From Galeopsis tetrahit (Eukaryota > Streptophyta > Magnoliopsida > Lamiales > Lamiaceae): 64,000 nt of DNA. Of this stretch, positions 44,170-54,917 are shown piece after piece; position 1 is the first letter of the stretch; each line of letters starts with the position of its first letter. The stretch covers positions 58,462,063-58,526,062 of the forward strand of contig OY776120.1 in the NCBI GenBank assembly GCA_963675135.1. The letters run 5' to 3'. The position numbers and the translations under genes are program-made. Below the pieces are notes generated by a model, which saw only the letters and a list, made by a program, of their open reading frames with translations, did not search any database and was not told the DNA's origin.

Positions 44170-45544
44170 TCAAAACTTCTATTATATTTTCAGGCTCAAT
44201 CAAGGAATGATAACACACATGGTTTACCTTGTTGCATATGGATGACATGCATATAGGCCTTATCACATCTTCTGTGTTCATACCCAATCTTCTTCTAGTT
44301 TGTACTCCATTATTCAGTTCTCCAATGATTTGGTCTGATGGATGATCTTTCAAAATTCTGGTAGATGGAGTCTTCTGAGATTCATGCAAAATTTCTGATA
44401 ATTCTGATTTTTCAGATGATGTTTGCTCAGATGTGGCCTCATCTAAAGCAACAGTTTGAGTTTGATCAGAATTCTCAGAACTCTTTGAAATTTCAACAAG
44501 ACCAGAGACATCATCTTCAATATATTGACCTGTAAGACTAACATCATCATCAAATACCACATTTACACATTCTTGCACAATACATGTTCTAAAATTGTAA
44601 ATTCTATAGACTTTACTATTTTTAGAATAGTCTAAAAAGAGTATTTTATCACTTTTTGAATCAAAATTTCTATCCAGAACATAGCAAGAATATTTTTCAA
44701 ACTTAACATGTAGATCATCATAACATAGTTGATTAGTACTAATCAAATTTGTAAGTAATCCTTCAACATGTAAAACATTTGATAACTTTGGAAAACCAGG
44801 AACATTGAGTGTTCCTTTACCAATGATCCTACCTTTAGGACCACCTCCATATGTAACATTTCCACCATCATATGATTTATAATCAGACAAGAATTCAAGT
44901 TGACTTGTCATGTGTCTTGAACGTCCACTATCAAAGTACCATAAATCAGGAAGACATGCTTTAAATGACATATGAACAACATTACATAACATATCAGACT
45001 TTGAAACACGTTCTGTTTTCTGTAAATGTTGTTTGGAATGATGTGTCATTTTTGACAACTTTTCAGAAGAATTCATATCTCTTTTCAGTTTAGCACAATA
45101 TGGACGTTTATAACCTTTATCAGAATAGTAAAAACATGTAAAATATTTTTCAACCTTAACAACAGTAATTTGTCTCTTAGCAGAAATATTAGAACTATCC
45201 ATTACTTCTGCCTTAACAAACACAATAGGCTTTTTATCATAAGAAGGTTTAAAAGACATACCAATGTAACCAATACTTGTTCCTTTTGTCTTACCAACCA
45301 TTAAGGCATCAACTAGCTTTGACAAATCACAGTTGTGACTTTCTCTCGAAGTACATGTCTCATCATAAATAAATCTATTAAAACAGTTCAGACTGGTATT
45401 CGAAAATAATGGATACCTGGCAAATATTGTAGCAAATGTTGGCACATCTGATGCAACATCAGAAACAGAAAATTCAGGATCATCATCAGCCTCAGTCTGT
45501 GGTTGAATCCAGTCAGCCAGTAAACTCCTCCATGCTCGTTCATC
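44138..45544 (-). pseudogene. Element F inverted gag-protease-integrase C-terminus
   Basis: Minus strand, 435 codons open. It starts in gag, passes the altered protease motif 'DSGRSRHMTS' (Cys to Arg, near 44925) and the region after it ('VLHVEGLLTNLISTNQLCYD'). It then jumps over the catalytic integrase core to the C-terminal 'DKILFLDYSKNSKVYRIYNF' (44640) and the acidic linker before RT ('LKDHPSDQIIGELNNGVQTR', 44350). The corresponding E segments are 52160-51900 and 51020-50600. Integrase catalytic residues are absent. Confidence 0.82.
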
Positions 45545-47370
45545 TGATTATTCATATATCCATTGAGTAACTAAGTGGCACGGAGTTCGCTACTACGATG
45601 CACTCTTTTCAAAAGATGGATCAATGTGAAGTGTGATAAAAAAAAATGTGCAACACAAATGAAGCAAATTCATGTAAAAACAGTGTTGAGATGTATCTGG
45701 GCCAACATTATGAGCAACATTGAAAATGACTCGAATTTCAGTTAACTTTACGAATTATTTATTTTTCTGAATATTAGATTAATTTTTTTGGAATTATTAA
45801 ATTTGATTTTTTCCAGGTCATTATTTTATTTAGATTTATTGCATTTTAAATATTTTATTTAAATTGGGCAGTTTTTAATTCCTTGTTTCTCTCCAACAAT
45901 TTCACACGATCACTTACATGGGAGAAGTTATTCATTTCACTTCCTATTTTTTCGAATTGCTCCCATTATGCGTACAACTTCCAATTGATCTTCTCTACTT
46001 AAGTTCTTTTAATAAATTGAAATGTCTAGATATTTATATTGTTATTATATTCTCTAACTTCTGCACTGATTTTGAAGATACATATGTAGTGGTATTTTAC
46101 AGAGTATTGATTGTTCATCAGCATCTCAATTCGAAAGTGTTTAAATTTTCTAGACTTTGAATTGTTCATTTAATTCGAATCTAGTTTACAGGTATTTAAA
46201 GGATGGGAAACACTTCACCATTCGATCAAAGCTCGAACACTACACCACTGGAATTTTTCAAACATCTACACCTATGACGTTTCAAACCTTAAGACATCTG
46301 TTCTGAAATGCAAATCATTTACCTTCCTACTGAAACCATGAACCTGAAACCACTCAAAACCCTACTGCTACTCAAAGTCTTCTGACTCTTCTTACAACAA
46401 TGGCGATTTCACTGAATGTTTCTGAGAATGATGGAACAATCATGCCAGCATTACCACAGTTCATGATCTTTTAATCTATTTATTTCTCCTTTCCACACCA
46501 ACAGGGGGAGAAACTGCATAAGATGCTGCACCTAATACAAATTGTTGTAGATGGAAATTATCCTGCTTGTTGAAAGGGGGAGTTTTGCATCTATGGGGGA
46601 GTTTTGGAAAGATCACTTTTAGGGGGAGTTGTTTTCAATGGTTCAAATTCACTTTAGTTTAACATTACATTCTATTCTTATTGTCTATTTTATACTTGAA
46701 TTGATAGTTTGATATCTCTTAGTTTAGATGATTGCTTTTTAGTATTACATCTCTACTTTATTTGTTATCTACTATTGCATCAGGTTTGTTGTTGTCGAAA
46801 GGCCAAATTGGGGGAGATTGTTGATGTTGTGTTAATGTTGTGAAGAATGTCACATCATATTTGACAACATCATTAATAATTCATCCTTTCTTTCACAATC
46901 AACACTGATGGTGACAATCAAGAAACGGAAGTTGTACAAGAAAGTGATAAAGCAGTAGCTGAAGATGCACAAGATATTTGTGTCATTGAGAACGTGCATG
47001 GAGACTTATGAAAGCATACAAACTGGAGAAGTTATAAAGTATGGGAGAGTTTGTGCAGATCCATGAAGATGCAGCTGAAGTATTATTCAGCCCAATCCTC
47101 TCCTTTACTTATCTACATAATCTTTCTATATTTGTTTATAATGCTTATAGGATTTATTTTTCTGCTATTTCGTTTATTATTTAGGATTTCAATTTGTTAT
47201 TTATTTCTGTTTTTAATCTAAACACATCGTTTTTAGTGTTTAGAGAAAGACTTGTTACTTACATTTGGTGATTACGATTTTATGTCATTTACTTGATGTA
47301 AACTTTGTATATTTCTACCTTGAATATTTCTGTATGTTTAACATCAGAAGTGTTTTAGTAGAAAAGGCCA
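45545..47370 (+). other. Element F 3' region: repeats, ORF3 vestige, multiple polypurine tracts
   Basis: Contains the inverted motif copy (45560-45600), AT-rich DNA, and a TATTTAAA box (46193-46200). A pyrimidine-rich leader and the ATG at 46400 follow (see ORF3 vestige). GGGGGAG-type purine runs lie near 46503, 46576, 46596 and 46622. A full AATTGGGGGAGAT tract followed by an LTR-like TGTTGATGTTG occurs at 46806-46830. 47000-47370 is AT-rich with no gene. Confidence 0.6.
46400..46474 (+). pseudogene. Element F ORF3 vestige
   Basis: ATG in the context ACAACAATGGCGATT, nearly identical to the ORF3 start of element A (TCTACAATGGCGATA). About 24 codons ('MAISLNVSENDGTIMPALPQ') precede a stop. 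An acidic stretch further on (46906-47010, 'QETEVVQESDKAVAEDAQD') may be another remnant of the same ORF. The bulk of ORF3 is gone. Confidence 0.5.
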
Positions 47371-47383
47371 AATTGGGGGAGAT
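47371..47383 (+). other. Element F polypurine tract
   Basis: AATTGGGGGAGAT immediately before the 3' LTR TG. Confidence 0.85.
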
Positions 47384-48609
47384 TGTTGATGTTGTACCTA
47401 TGATGCTTATTTTGATCCAACACTCTTGGCAACTCTGTTTGTCGAGTGTTGCACAAAATGTTCCATCACTTTGGTCAACATCATAATTTGCCATTTTTTC
47501 TTACACTAACTCCGATTTTAGATGTTGTTCTTAATGTCCTTGTATGCAGGATTGAAGACGTGGAAGTTACCAGGTCAAGCGGTTGCATAAATACAAGGAG
47601 TGAGAAGTTAAGAGCATGAATGGTGGTTCCTACTTTTAAGGAGTTTGTGGAGGAAGTTATAGATCATATAAAAACTGATCTATGGAGGTTGCATGTAGTT
47701 GAAAACGTTGCAAATTAATAGAGGACTAATGCAACAGTATGATAGATTGTTGTAGACCCAATCAACATATGTATCATACTTCTTTCGTCTAGGAGATTAT
47801 ATGTATAGACCTAAAAGGGAGGTAGTTTCATATAGTAAATTAGATTTTTCAAACCTTTCTAAAAGGTTGTTGCTGATGTTGTACCCGTGATGTGCAGAAT
47901 GTTCCATCACTATGGTCAACATCATAATTCGCCTAACTCCAAATTTTCTATGTTGTTTGTAATGTTCCTATGATGCAGTTAGAAGATGTGGACGTGTCCA
48001 GGTCATGCAGATTGCGTAAGGAGTGAGAGAATTGCAAGCACACATGGAAGTTAAACCTAAATTGGAAGTTACCTTATTTTAAGGAGTTGAGGGAAGTTAC
48101 ATAGATCATGTGATCTATGGGAGTTGAAGGCTGACGAAATGTATCTATAAATAGAGGCTGCCTTCAACGTTTCAATGTAGAGAAGAAAAAAGACACAATC
48201 CATTACATGACTATCGAAAGCGTGGCGCTTCTAGTTTAGAAAAATCTGTGTTTCTTCTCTCCTTTCGTGTGATAGTATAATTGTAATCTCTATCAATTAG
48301 ACTAGCACATTTGTTTGAATCTAGAAGTGTTTATGTTAGGCCAAGATTGAGAGGCAGTCTCATAAACTTTGTTTTAGATTTTTTGGGTTGTCAACACCTT
48401 GTAAAATTGGCATTGCCGTACCTCGAAGAGGTTTTTGGCTTCAGTTTACTAATTATATTTTAGTGAAACAGTATAGACTTATTTATAGTCTATACAAATT
48501 TTGAATATTCTGTTGTTTCGTGCATTTTAATTTCCGCTGCTTAAATGTTGTCAGGACAGTGCCAACACGACTGACAACACCTCTGATTTCGCATGCACGC
48601 ACACTTTCA
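47384..48609 (+). repeat. Element F 3' LTR (1226 bp)
   Basis: Starts TGTTGATGTTG and ends CACACTTTCA. It contains the 495-bp block 47720-48214 absent from the 5' LTR. Inside the block is a second, diverged LTR-like head (TGTTGCTGATGTTGTACCC, near 47871) and the LTR's only clear TATAAATA (48146-48153). Confidence 0.9.
48146..48153 (+). promoter_or_regulatory. TATA box in element F 3' LTR
   Basis: TATAAATA in GTATCTATAAATAGAGG. It is inside the block deleted from the 5' LTR, so the 5' LTR appears to have lost its core promoter. Confidence 0.6.
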
Positions 48610-48614
48610 ACATG

Positions 48615-48974
48615 AATTTTCTTCATTTGTGTTACACCGTATTTTTTTCTTTTTGTGTTATAGCGTCTAATTTGTATTGATCCATCGTTCCTGTAGAGTA
48701 CATCGTAGTAGCGAACTCCGTGCCCCATACTTACTTAATGGATTACAAATATATTGATGTTTTTACCAAATATCACCTTTTGAAAAGAAGGCATCGTAGT
48801 AGTGAAGTCCGTGCTCCATAGTTACTCAGTGATTTGGTACATCTTTTAGTATGCTAATAACATTCTCATTTTTATGCATTTGAGAGGTGTAAGTCATGTT
48901 TATTTTTGCACGTCAAGGTTCTTAGATTCGTAGATATTTTACATAGGAATTATTTAACTAAGTAAGAGATAAAT
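48615..48974 (-). other. Element E post-pol non-coding region with duplicated motif
   Basis: Directly downstream of E pol. Holds two copies of the CATCGTAGTAG...-type motif (48701-48741 and 48792-48832). The open frame on the minus strand at 48483-48728 crosses F's border and is fortuitous. Confidence 0.6.
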
Positions 48975-51900
48975 TCAGTTTATAAAATTTATACAACCCA
49001 TGATGTTGTCCCAAATGCTGACACATTTGTAACAACATCCATCCGAATTTTTTTTAGATAGTGCTCGGCCAAGAGATTTCCTCAAGATAGAGAATCTCTC
49101 ATTGTCTAATGCCTTAGTGAAAATGTCAGCATTTTGTTTTTCAGTGGGTACATACTCCAACTTAACAATATTCTTCTCTACTAAATCTCTCATAAAATGG
49201 TGTCTTATGCTAATGTGCTTAGTGAGTGAGTGTTGTACAAGATTCTTAGAAATGTTAATGGCACTAGTATTATCACAAAATATTGTAAGTATACCATTGT
49301 CAATACCATAGTCATGGAACATCTTGCTCAGCCACAAGAGTTGTGTACAGCAGCTTCCAGCAGCTATGTACTCAGATTCTGCAGTAGATTGTGAAACACA
49401 ATTCTGTTTCTTGTTGTGCCATGATACAAGATTGTTTCCCATGTAGAAACATCCTCCACTCGTACTCTTTCTATCATCTATATCTCCAGCCCAATCAGCA
49501 TCACCGTATCCTATCAGAATGTTGTTGGTGTCCTTGGTATACCAGATTCCAAGTTCACTTGTACCTGAAACATACTTGATGATCCTCTTCACAGCATTCA
49601 GGTGAGATTCCTTTGGATTAGCTAGGTACATAGCACAAACACACACACTGTACATAATATCTGGTCTACTAGAGGTTAGATACAGTAAACTACCTATCAT
49701 GGTTCTGTAAAGTGTTGGATCAACCTCTGTTCCAGCACTATCTTTGCAAAGTTTCAAAGAAGATCCCATATGAGTTTTCATTGATTTTGAATTCTCAAGA
49801 CTAAATCTTTTAACCAAGTTCTTAGCATACTTACTCTGGGAGAAGAAAATACCATTGCTGCATTGTTTGATTTAAAGACCTAGAAAATAATTCAAGTCTC
49901 CAACCATACTCATTTCAAATGTTGCAGTCATTGCCTCAACAAATTTACTCAACATTTTATCACAAGTAGAACCAAACACAATGCCATCAACATATATTTG
50001 AGCAATTAGTATATCATCTTCAGTGTGCTTAATGAACAAAGTTTTATCTGCCTCTCCTCTAATAAAACCATATTCCAAAAGAAAGTCAGTAAGCCTACCA
50101 TACCATGCTCTAGGAGCTTGTTTAAGATCATACAAAGATTTCTTAAGTTTATATACATGATCAGTATACTGTGGATCTTCAAATCCCTTGGGTTGTTCAA
50201 CATATGCTTCTTCATTCAAAATGCCATTAAGAAATGCAGTTTTTACATCCATTTGATGAAGTTTAATATCAATAAAACATGCAATTGCTAATAGTAATCT
50301 AATAGATTCTATCATAGCAACAGGTGCAAAGGTTTCATCAAAATCAACTCCTTCAACTTGGGTGTAACCTTGTGCAACTAACCTAGCCTTATTCCTAACA
50401 ATATTACCATATTCATCAGTTTTATTCTTGCATATCCACTTTGTTCCAATGACATTAATATGACTAGGTCTAGGAACAAGTGATTTCTTTCAAACTGACC
50501 AAGTTCTTCATGCATAGCATTAATCCAGTTTTCATCAGTTAAGGCTTCTTTAGCACTCTTAGGTTCAATTTCAGATAAATAGCATTCAGCATTTACCACA
50601 TTACACATAGAAGACATGCATATTGTTCTTACCCTATCTACCTTATTTGATCTTACTCTTCCTCTTGTTTGCACTCCAACTGTAGCATCGCCTATGATCT
50701 GGTCAGAAGGATGACTTTTACCTATTCTTGAAGAAGGATTCGTTTTGGGAACGTATTGATCATTCTGTGAGGTTACAACTGACTGTTCTGTAGATGTTGA
50801 CCCAGATGTGTTAACATTTGGTGCAACATTTTCAGACTTTAGTGTATTCTCAGAATTGTCAGTGACATGTGATACATCTTCTTCATCTTTGTCATCTGTA
50901 AGACCTTTATCATCATCAAACACAACATTAACAGATTATTGAACAATGTTAGTTCTAAGGTTATAGACTCTATAAGCTTTACTATTTCTAGAATAGCCTA
51001 AAAAGAAACCTTTATCACTTTTAGAATCGAACTTGTGAAGTTGATCCCTATCATTCAGAATATAACACACACAACCAAATACATGAAAATATTTCACACT
51101 TGGTTTTCTGTTGTTCAAAATCTCATAAGGTGTTTGATTTGTGTCAGAACGAATAAAAACCCTATTAATAATGTGGCATGCAGTATTCAATGCTTCTCCC
51201 CAAAATTTCTTAGCAAGACATTTGGATGTAAGCATGACTCTTACCATTTCTTGTAAAGTTCTATTCTTTCTTTCAACAATTCCATTTTGTTGTGGAGTTT
51301 TAGAAGATGAGTATTCTTGCAAGATACCCTTTTTATCACAAAAATCATTAAACATGTTGTTTTCAAATTCCCTACCATGATCAGTTCTAATACGGCCAAC
51401 TTTCAAGTTAAACACATTTTTGAACCTCTTATAAAGAATTTTAAATGCAGCAAATGCTTCAGATTTGTCTCTCAAAGACTCTACCCAGGTATATCTAGAA
51501 AAATCATATACCACAACTAAGGAATACCTCTTTCCTCCAATGCTTTCAGTTTCCGTAGGACCCATCAAATCCATGTGCAGTAATTCAAAGCATCGATGTG
51601 TAGAACAATGTGACAGCATTTTATGCGGCATTCTTACCTGCTTACCTTTTTGGCATGGTCCACATACAGTGGTATTATGAAACCTCAGTTTTGAAATTCC
51701 TTTTACTACATCTGCTTTGATTAGCTTTTTCATTGCTCTGTAATTTGCATGACCCAATCTTTGATGCCATAGAATATTTTCATCATGTTTTGACAAGTTA
51801 CACATATTTGTTCCAATAAGATAACAATTATCAGCTGACCTAGTACCAGTCATGACATAAACTTCATCTTTATTAAGAACATAACATGAATCTTTGTCAA

Positions 51901-52207
51901 ATTTCACATGCAAATTATCATCACAAAGTTGACTAATGCTAATCAGATTTGCAAGTACGCCATAAACATGCAAGACATTTTTAAGCTTAGGAAAACCTTC
52001 AACATTCAAAGTTCCTTTACCAACAATCTTTCCTTTAGAACCACCTCCATATGTAACACTACCACTATTCAAGGTCACATAATCAGATAAGAAGTTTATA
52101 CGGCCTGTCATATGTCTAGAACAACCACTATCAAAATACCATAAATCAGGTAGACATGCTTTTAAGGAGGTATGAACAACATTACAGAGGTAACTTTTGG
52201 TTTCCAT
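48975..52207 (-). pseudogene. Element E pol (protease-integrase-RT-RNase H)
   Basis: The best preserved polyprotein here. Protease 'DLWYFDSGCSRHMTG' (about 52140). Integrase HHCC finger 'WHQRLGHANYRAMKK...CGPCQKGK' (51770-51650) is intact, and the DDE core has 'LLHMDLMGP', 'RTDHGREF' and 'VERKNRTLQEM' (51590-51250). RT has '[11 protein letters not shown]', '[12 protein letters not shown]' and the catalytic box changed to YVDG (49983-49994). RNase H has 'GYGDADWAGD' and 'STAESEYIAA' (49500-49370) and ends at 48975. Lesions: a stop at 50933 (linker), a frameshift with loss of a few codons near 50490, a stop near 49870 (CAA to TAA), and a frameshift between gag and protease near 52200. The order is copia. 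Confidence 0.92.
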
Positions 52208-53994
52208 GCAGATTTCAGAAACTGTTTACCAGGAGGTGACAGTTTTTCATGCAGCATTTTCAAGTTTTTCTGTTCTTCAAACCATTTTATACAGTAAGGA
52301 CGAATATGACCAACTTTGAAGCAGTAATGACAGATATACTTATTTTTAACTTTGTGAGAATCTGATTGTGTAGATGTTACACCAGATGTGTCAACATTTG
52401 ACTTCACAAATTTCACAGGTTTTCTAAAATTATCAGAAATAGAAGCAGTAGTACCATCATAACCTAACCCATGATTATTAGACTTACCAGTAGTTATAGC
52501 ATTATTTACCTCAGAAGCACTTTTGGAATATTTCTTGAAACATAAGGTAGAATTTATCAGTTTCTCCTTTAGGTTACAGATTTTCAGATCTCTTTTCGTA
52601 AGAATAACTTCTAGCTTGGTGATTGTGTCTTTCAGATCCTCATTCTATTTATTCAAGGAATTAAGAGTGAGTTTCTGATTGTTCCAATCATCTAATAGTT
52701 TTTGGTATTCATTGTCATCAGTCCTTTTTCCTGCATCATCAACCAAACCATTAAAACAGTTCAAATTTGGGTGACTTTGTTCTAATGTTGCTGTAGATGT
52801 TGAAGCATCAGGTACATCATCAGAATTTGTTTCATCCAGATCATCATCTGAGGAATCATTATAATCAATTCTGGTAAAATTAGAATATCCATTCTTATTT
52901 AACTCATCAAGATCATCATCAGAATCATCACTCAAGGTAGCACTAAAATTCAGTTTTTGCTTAAGTCTAGTATTGGCACATTCATTTGCATAATGGCCAT
53001 AACCAGAACAAGCATTGCATTGAACTGATTTTCGAAATTCGGGATCATACATTGGTTTAACTTCACTTTTTGATGGTCTTGGTGTGAATTGACCTTTCCT
53101 CCTTTCTGGTTGAGGTGTTGATATATTGATTTGAATATTAGGCTGAATGTTACTAGATTTGTTCACAGATTTCTTAAGAAACTTATTAAAGTGCTTAGTG
53201 ATCAAGGCAATGTTGTTAGGATCTTTGAGGCATTTATCAAGCAATTCTTCATCCGAATCAACTTTAGTAATGATAGGTTGAATCTCGGAATTGTTTGATG
53301 TTTCCCCTCTAAAAACCACAACTTTCTTATCATCATTAGTTTCATCAACTTGATTAGTGTTTATCTCATATGTTCTAAGGATACTCACTAATTCATTTTG
53401 ACTTAACTTATCCGTATCTTTTGCCTCTTCAATAACATAAATTTGAGCATCAAATCTCTTAGGAACAGATCTAAATATCTTATGAACTACTCTAACATTA
53501 GAAATAGGGTCACCAAGAGAATGTGATTCATTGATAATCTCACTTAACCTTTCATTGTAGGATGAAATTTTTTCATCTTACTTCATTCGGAGATTCTCAA
53601 ATTTTGTTCCCAACATTCGAAGCTTAGTCCTTCGAACACTGTCTGAACCCTCACAATGCTCTTGCAAAATGTCCCATGCATCTTTAGAAGTAGGACAGTT
53701 AGATATAATTTTAAACATTGAAACATCAACAAAAGTAAAAATAGCATTTAAAGCTTTAGAATTGTAGCCTGTTGTTGTTATTTCATCAGCCGTCCAATCC
53801 AATTCTCTCTTGAGTTGAACTTCACCATCTGCATCTGCTGGACTTTTTGGAGCTTCCCAGCCTGTAAGTACAGTCCTGCAAGCACGTTCATCAATCGACT
53901 TGATGTACACACGCATCTTAGGCTTCCAATAAGCATAATTCGAACCATCTAAAACGGGTGGCCTAAGTGAAGTGGATATGTGATGTGTTTCCAT
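52162..53994 (-). pseudogene. Element E gag
   Basis: ATG at 53994, the first after the primer site. One frame, with two stops (near 53577 and 52643). The capsid part has 'PPVLDGSNYAYWKPKM' and 'TSKDAWDILQEHCEG' (53960-53650). A CCHC zinc knuckle 'CNACSGYGHYANEC' (about 53020-52979) and an Asp/Ser-rich region (52950-52800) follow. Next come a coiled-coil stretch and a second knuckle-like CHYCFKVGHIRPYC (52332-52291). The frame leads into protease through a frameshift near 52200. A gag with an acidic and coiled-coil C-terminal extension is typical of Sireviruses. Confidence 0.88.
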
Positions 53995-54054
53995 TGCTAA
54001 TCTACACTAAAAACACACTTGACCAAAGATCTAACCTAGTGTCGTCAGGTATCA

Positions 54055-54066
54055 GCTCTGATACCA
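54055..54066 (-). other. Element E primer-binding site (initiator tRNA-Met)
   Basis: TGGTATCAGAGC on the minus strand, two bases inside the LTR end at 54069. Confidence 0.9.
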
Positions 54067-54068
54067 AC

Positions 54069-54917
54069 TGAAAGTGTGTTGTGTATTAAGTGTTTAAGTG
54101 TAAGTAGATTAATGTTGTACTAAATGTTGGGACAAATTGTACAACACTGACTCTAACATAATATAAGAAATATAGATACACAGCGGAAGACTTGAAACAC
54201 TAAAAAAAAATGAGACACAATGGAAATATTTTTCACATAGATTTTATAAATAAAAATCTATGCGAGCCTTACGGCGAAATATCAATACTTATCTTCAAGT
54301 ACAAATGTTGTGTGAAATGTTACAACAATAACCTTCACAACTAAAACTATAAACGAGGCAGGTGCCTTGTTTTGAAAATGAACTAAGTGTATAAAATTAC
54401 ACACTGTCGAAATGCTAGTCTATCTATGATTACACTCTCAATAGATAAGAAAAGCACACAGTCATATGGGTGGGATACTTCGTATGATCTAAAATGTATA
54501 ACTACTGGCCACAATTCTTAACAGGGATGAACACTCGGTCTAGGAGATTGATCGAATAGAATACACTGAATTGTGGAGCCTTCCTTCGGTATTTATAGAG
54601 TAGGGTGCGAATTCTAGAGGCTTCCAACATTGAGGTCCTATTTTTTAGGAACTCAACTTCCAAGATCTTTCTAGATCCTTCTTGCATGCTCCAGGTCGTT
54701 CTAAAAGGTTCCAGGCTGGTCTAGCACATTCTGCAATGTTCTGGAGTCTTTCAGGTTCCAGATCCTTGTAGAAGCTTCTAGATCCTGCCAGAAATGCAAC
54801 AACATTTAGATCAACATTTAATGTAGCATTTCAGAAAAGACTTAAAAAAAATCTCGGAAGGTCAAATTAAGATATTGTTGATAATGTTAAGGCATTTAAG
54901 AGTTAACAACATCTACA
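54069..54917 (-). repeat. Element E 5' LTR (849 bp)
   Basis: On the minus strand it begins TGTAGATGTTG and ends CACACTTTCA; on the plus strand it reads TGAAAGTG...ATCTACA. TATAAATA lies at 54590-54597 (minus). It adjoins LINE sequence at 54918. The target duplication cannot be checked because the other LTR is truncated. Confidence 0.9.

Larger units (their letters stand above)
42934..45544. repeat. Large inverted repeat in element F (646-bp arms)
   Basis: 42934-43579 is the reverse complement of 44899-45544 with no gaps and few mismatches. The spacer is 43580-44898. The arms hold the gag-protease region. The right arm and spacer are oriented opposite to the element's LTRs. Confidence 0.9.
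42081..48609 (+). mobile_element. Element F: young, internally rearranged Sirevirus-type copia element nested in E
   Basis: LTRs at 42081-42811 and 47384-48609, flanked by a perfect ACATG duplication (42076-42080 and 48610-48614). The primer site and polypurine tract are in place. By eye the LTRs differ at about 9 of 731 shared positions, so this is the youngest LTR insertion here. The interior is wrecked. A gag-protease fusion on the plus strand (42877-43608) is followed by an inverted copy of it, with integrase and RNase H fragments (45544-43830, minus). RT is absent. A vestige of ORF3 lies at 46400. The family is close to E: both share the motifs at 43579 and 48701 and the GGGGGAGAT tract. 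Confidence 0.9.
36901..54917 (-). mobile_element. Element E: Sirevirus-type copia retrotransposon with gag, pol and ORF3, carrying nested element F
   Basis: Read on the minus strand: 5' LTR (54917-54069), primer site (54066-54055), gag (53994), pol to 48975, non-coding region, ORF3 (41583-39320), polypurine tract (37560-37548) and 3' LTR (37547-36901, truncated). Element F (42081-48609) sits between pol and ORF3, and its ACATG duplication shows it is a later insertion. E without F and without the ORF3 duplication would be about 10.5 kb. The two LTRs align over 647 bp with no gap and roughly 96% identity by eye. E lies within LINE sequence on the right; its left end is cut at the junction with C. 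Confidence 0.9.

Noticed and set aside
43927..44256. Plus-strand open frames opposite the RNase H fragment
   Set aside because: The minus strand reads conserved RNase H sequence; the plus frames are shadows.
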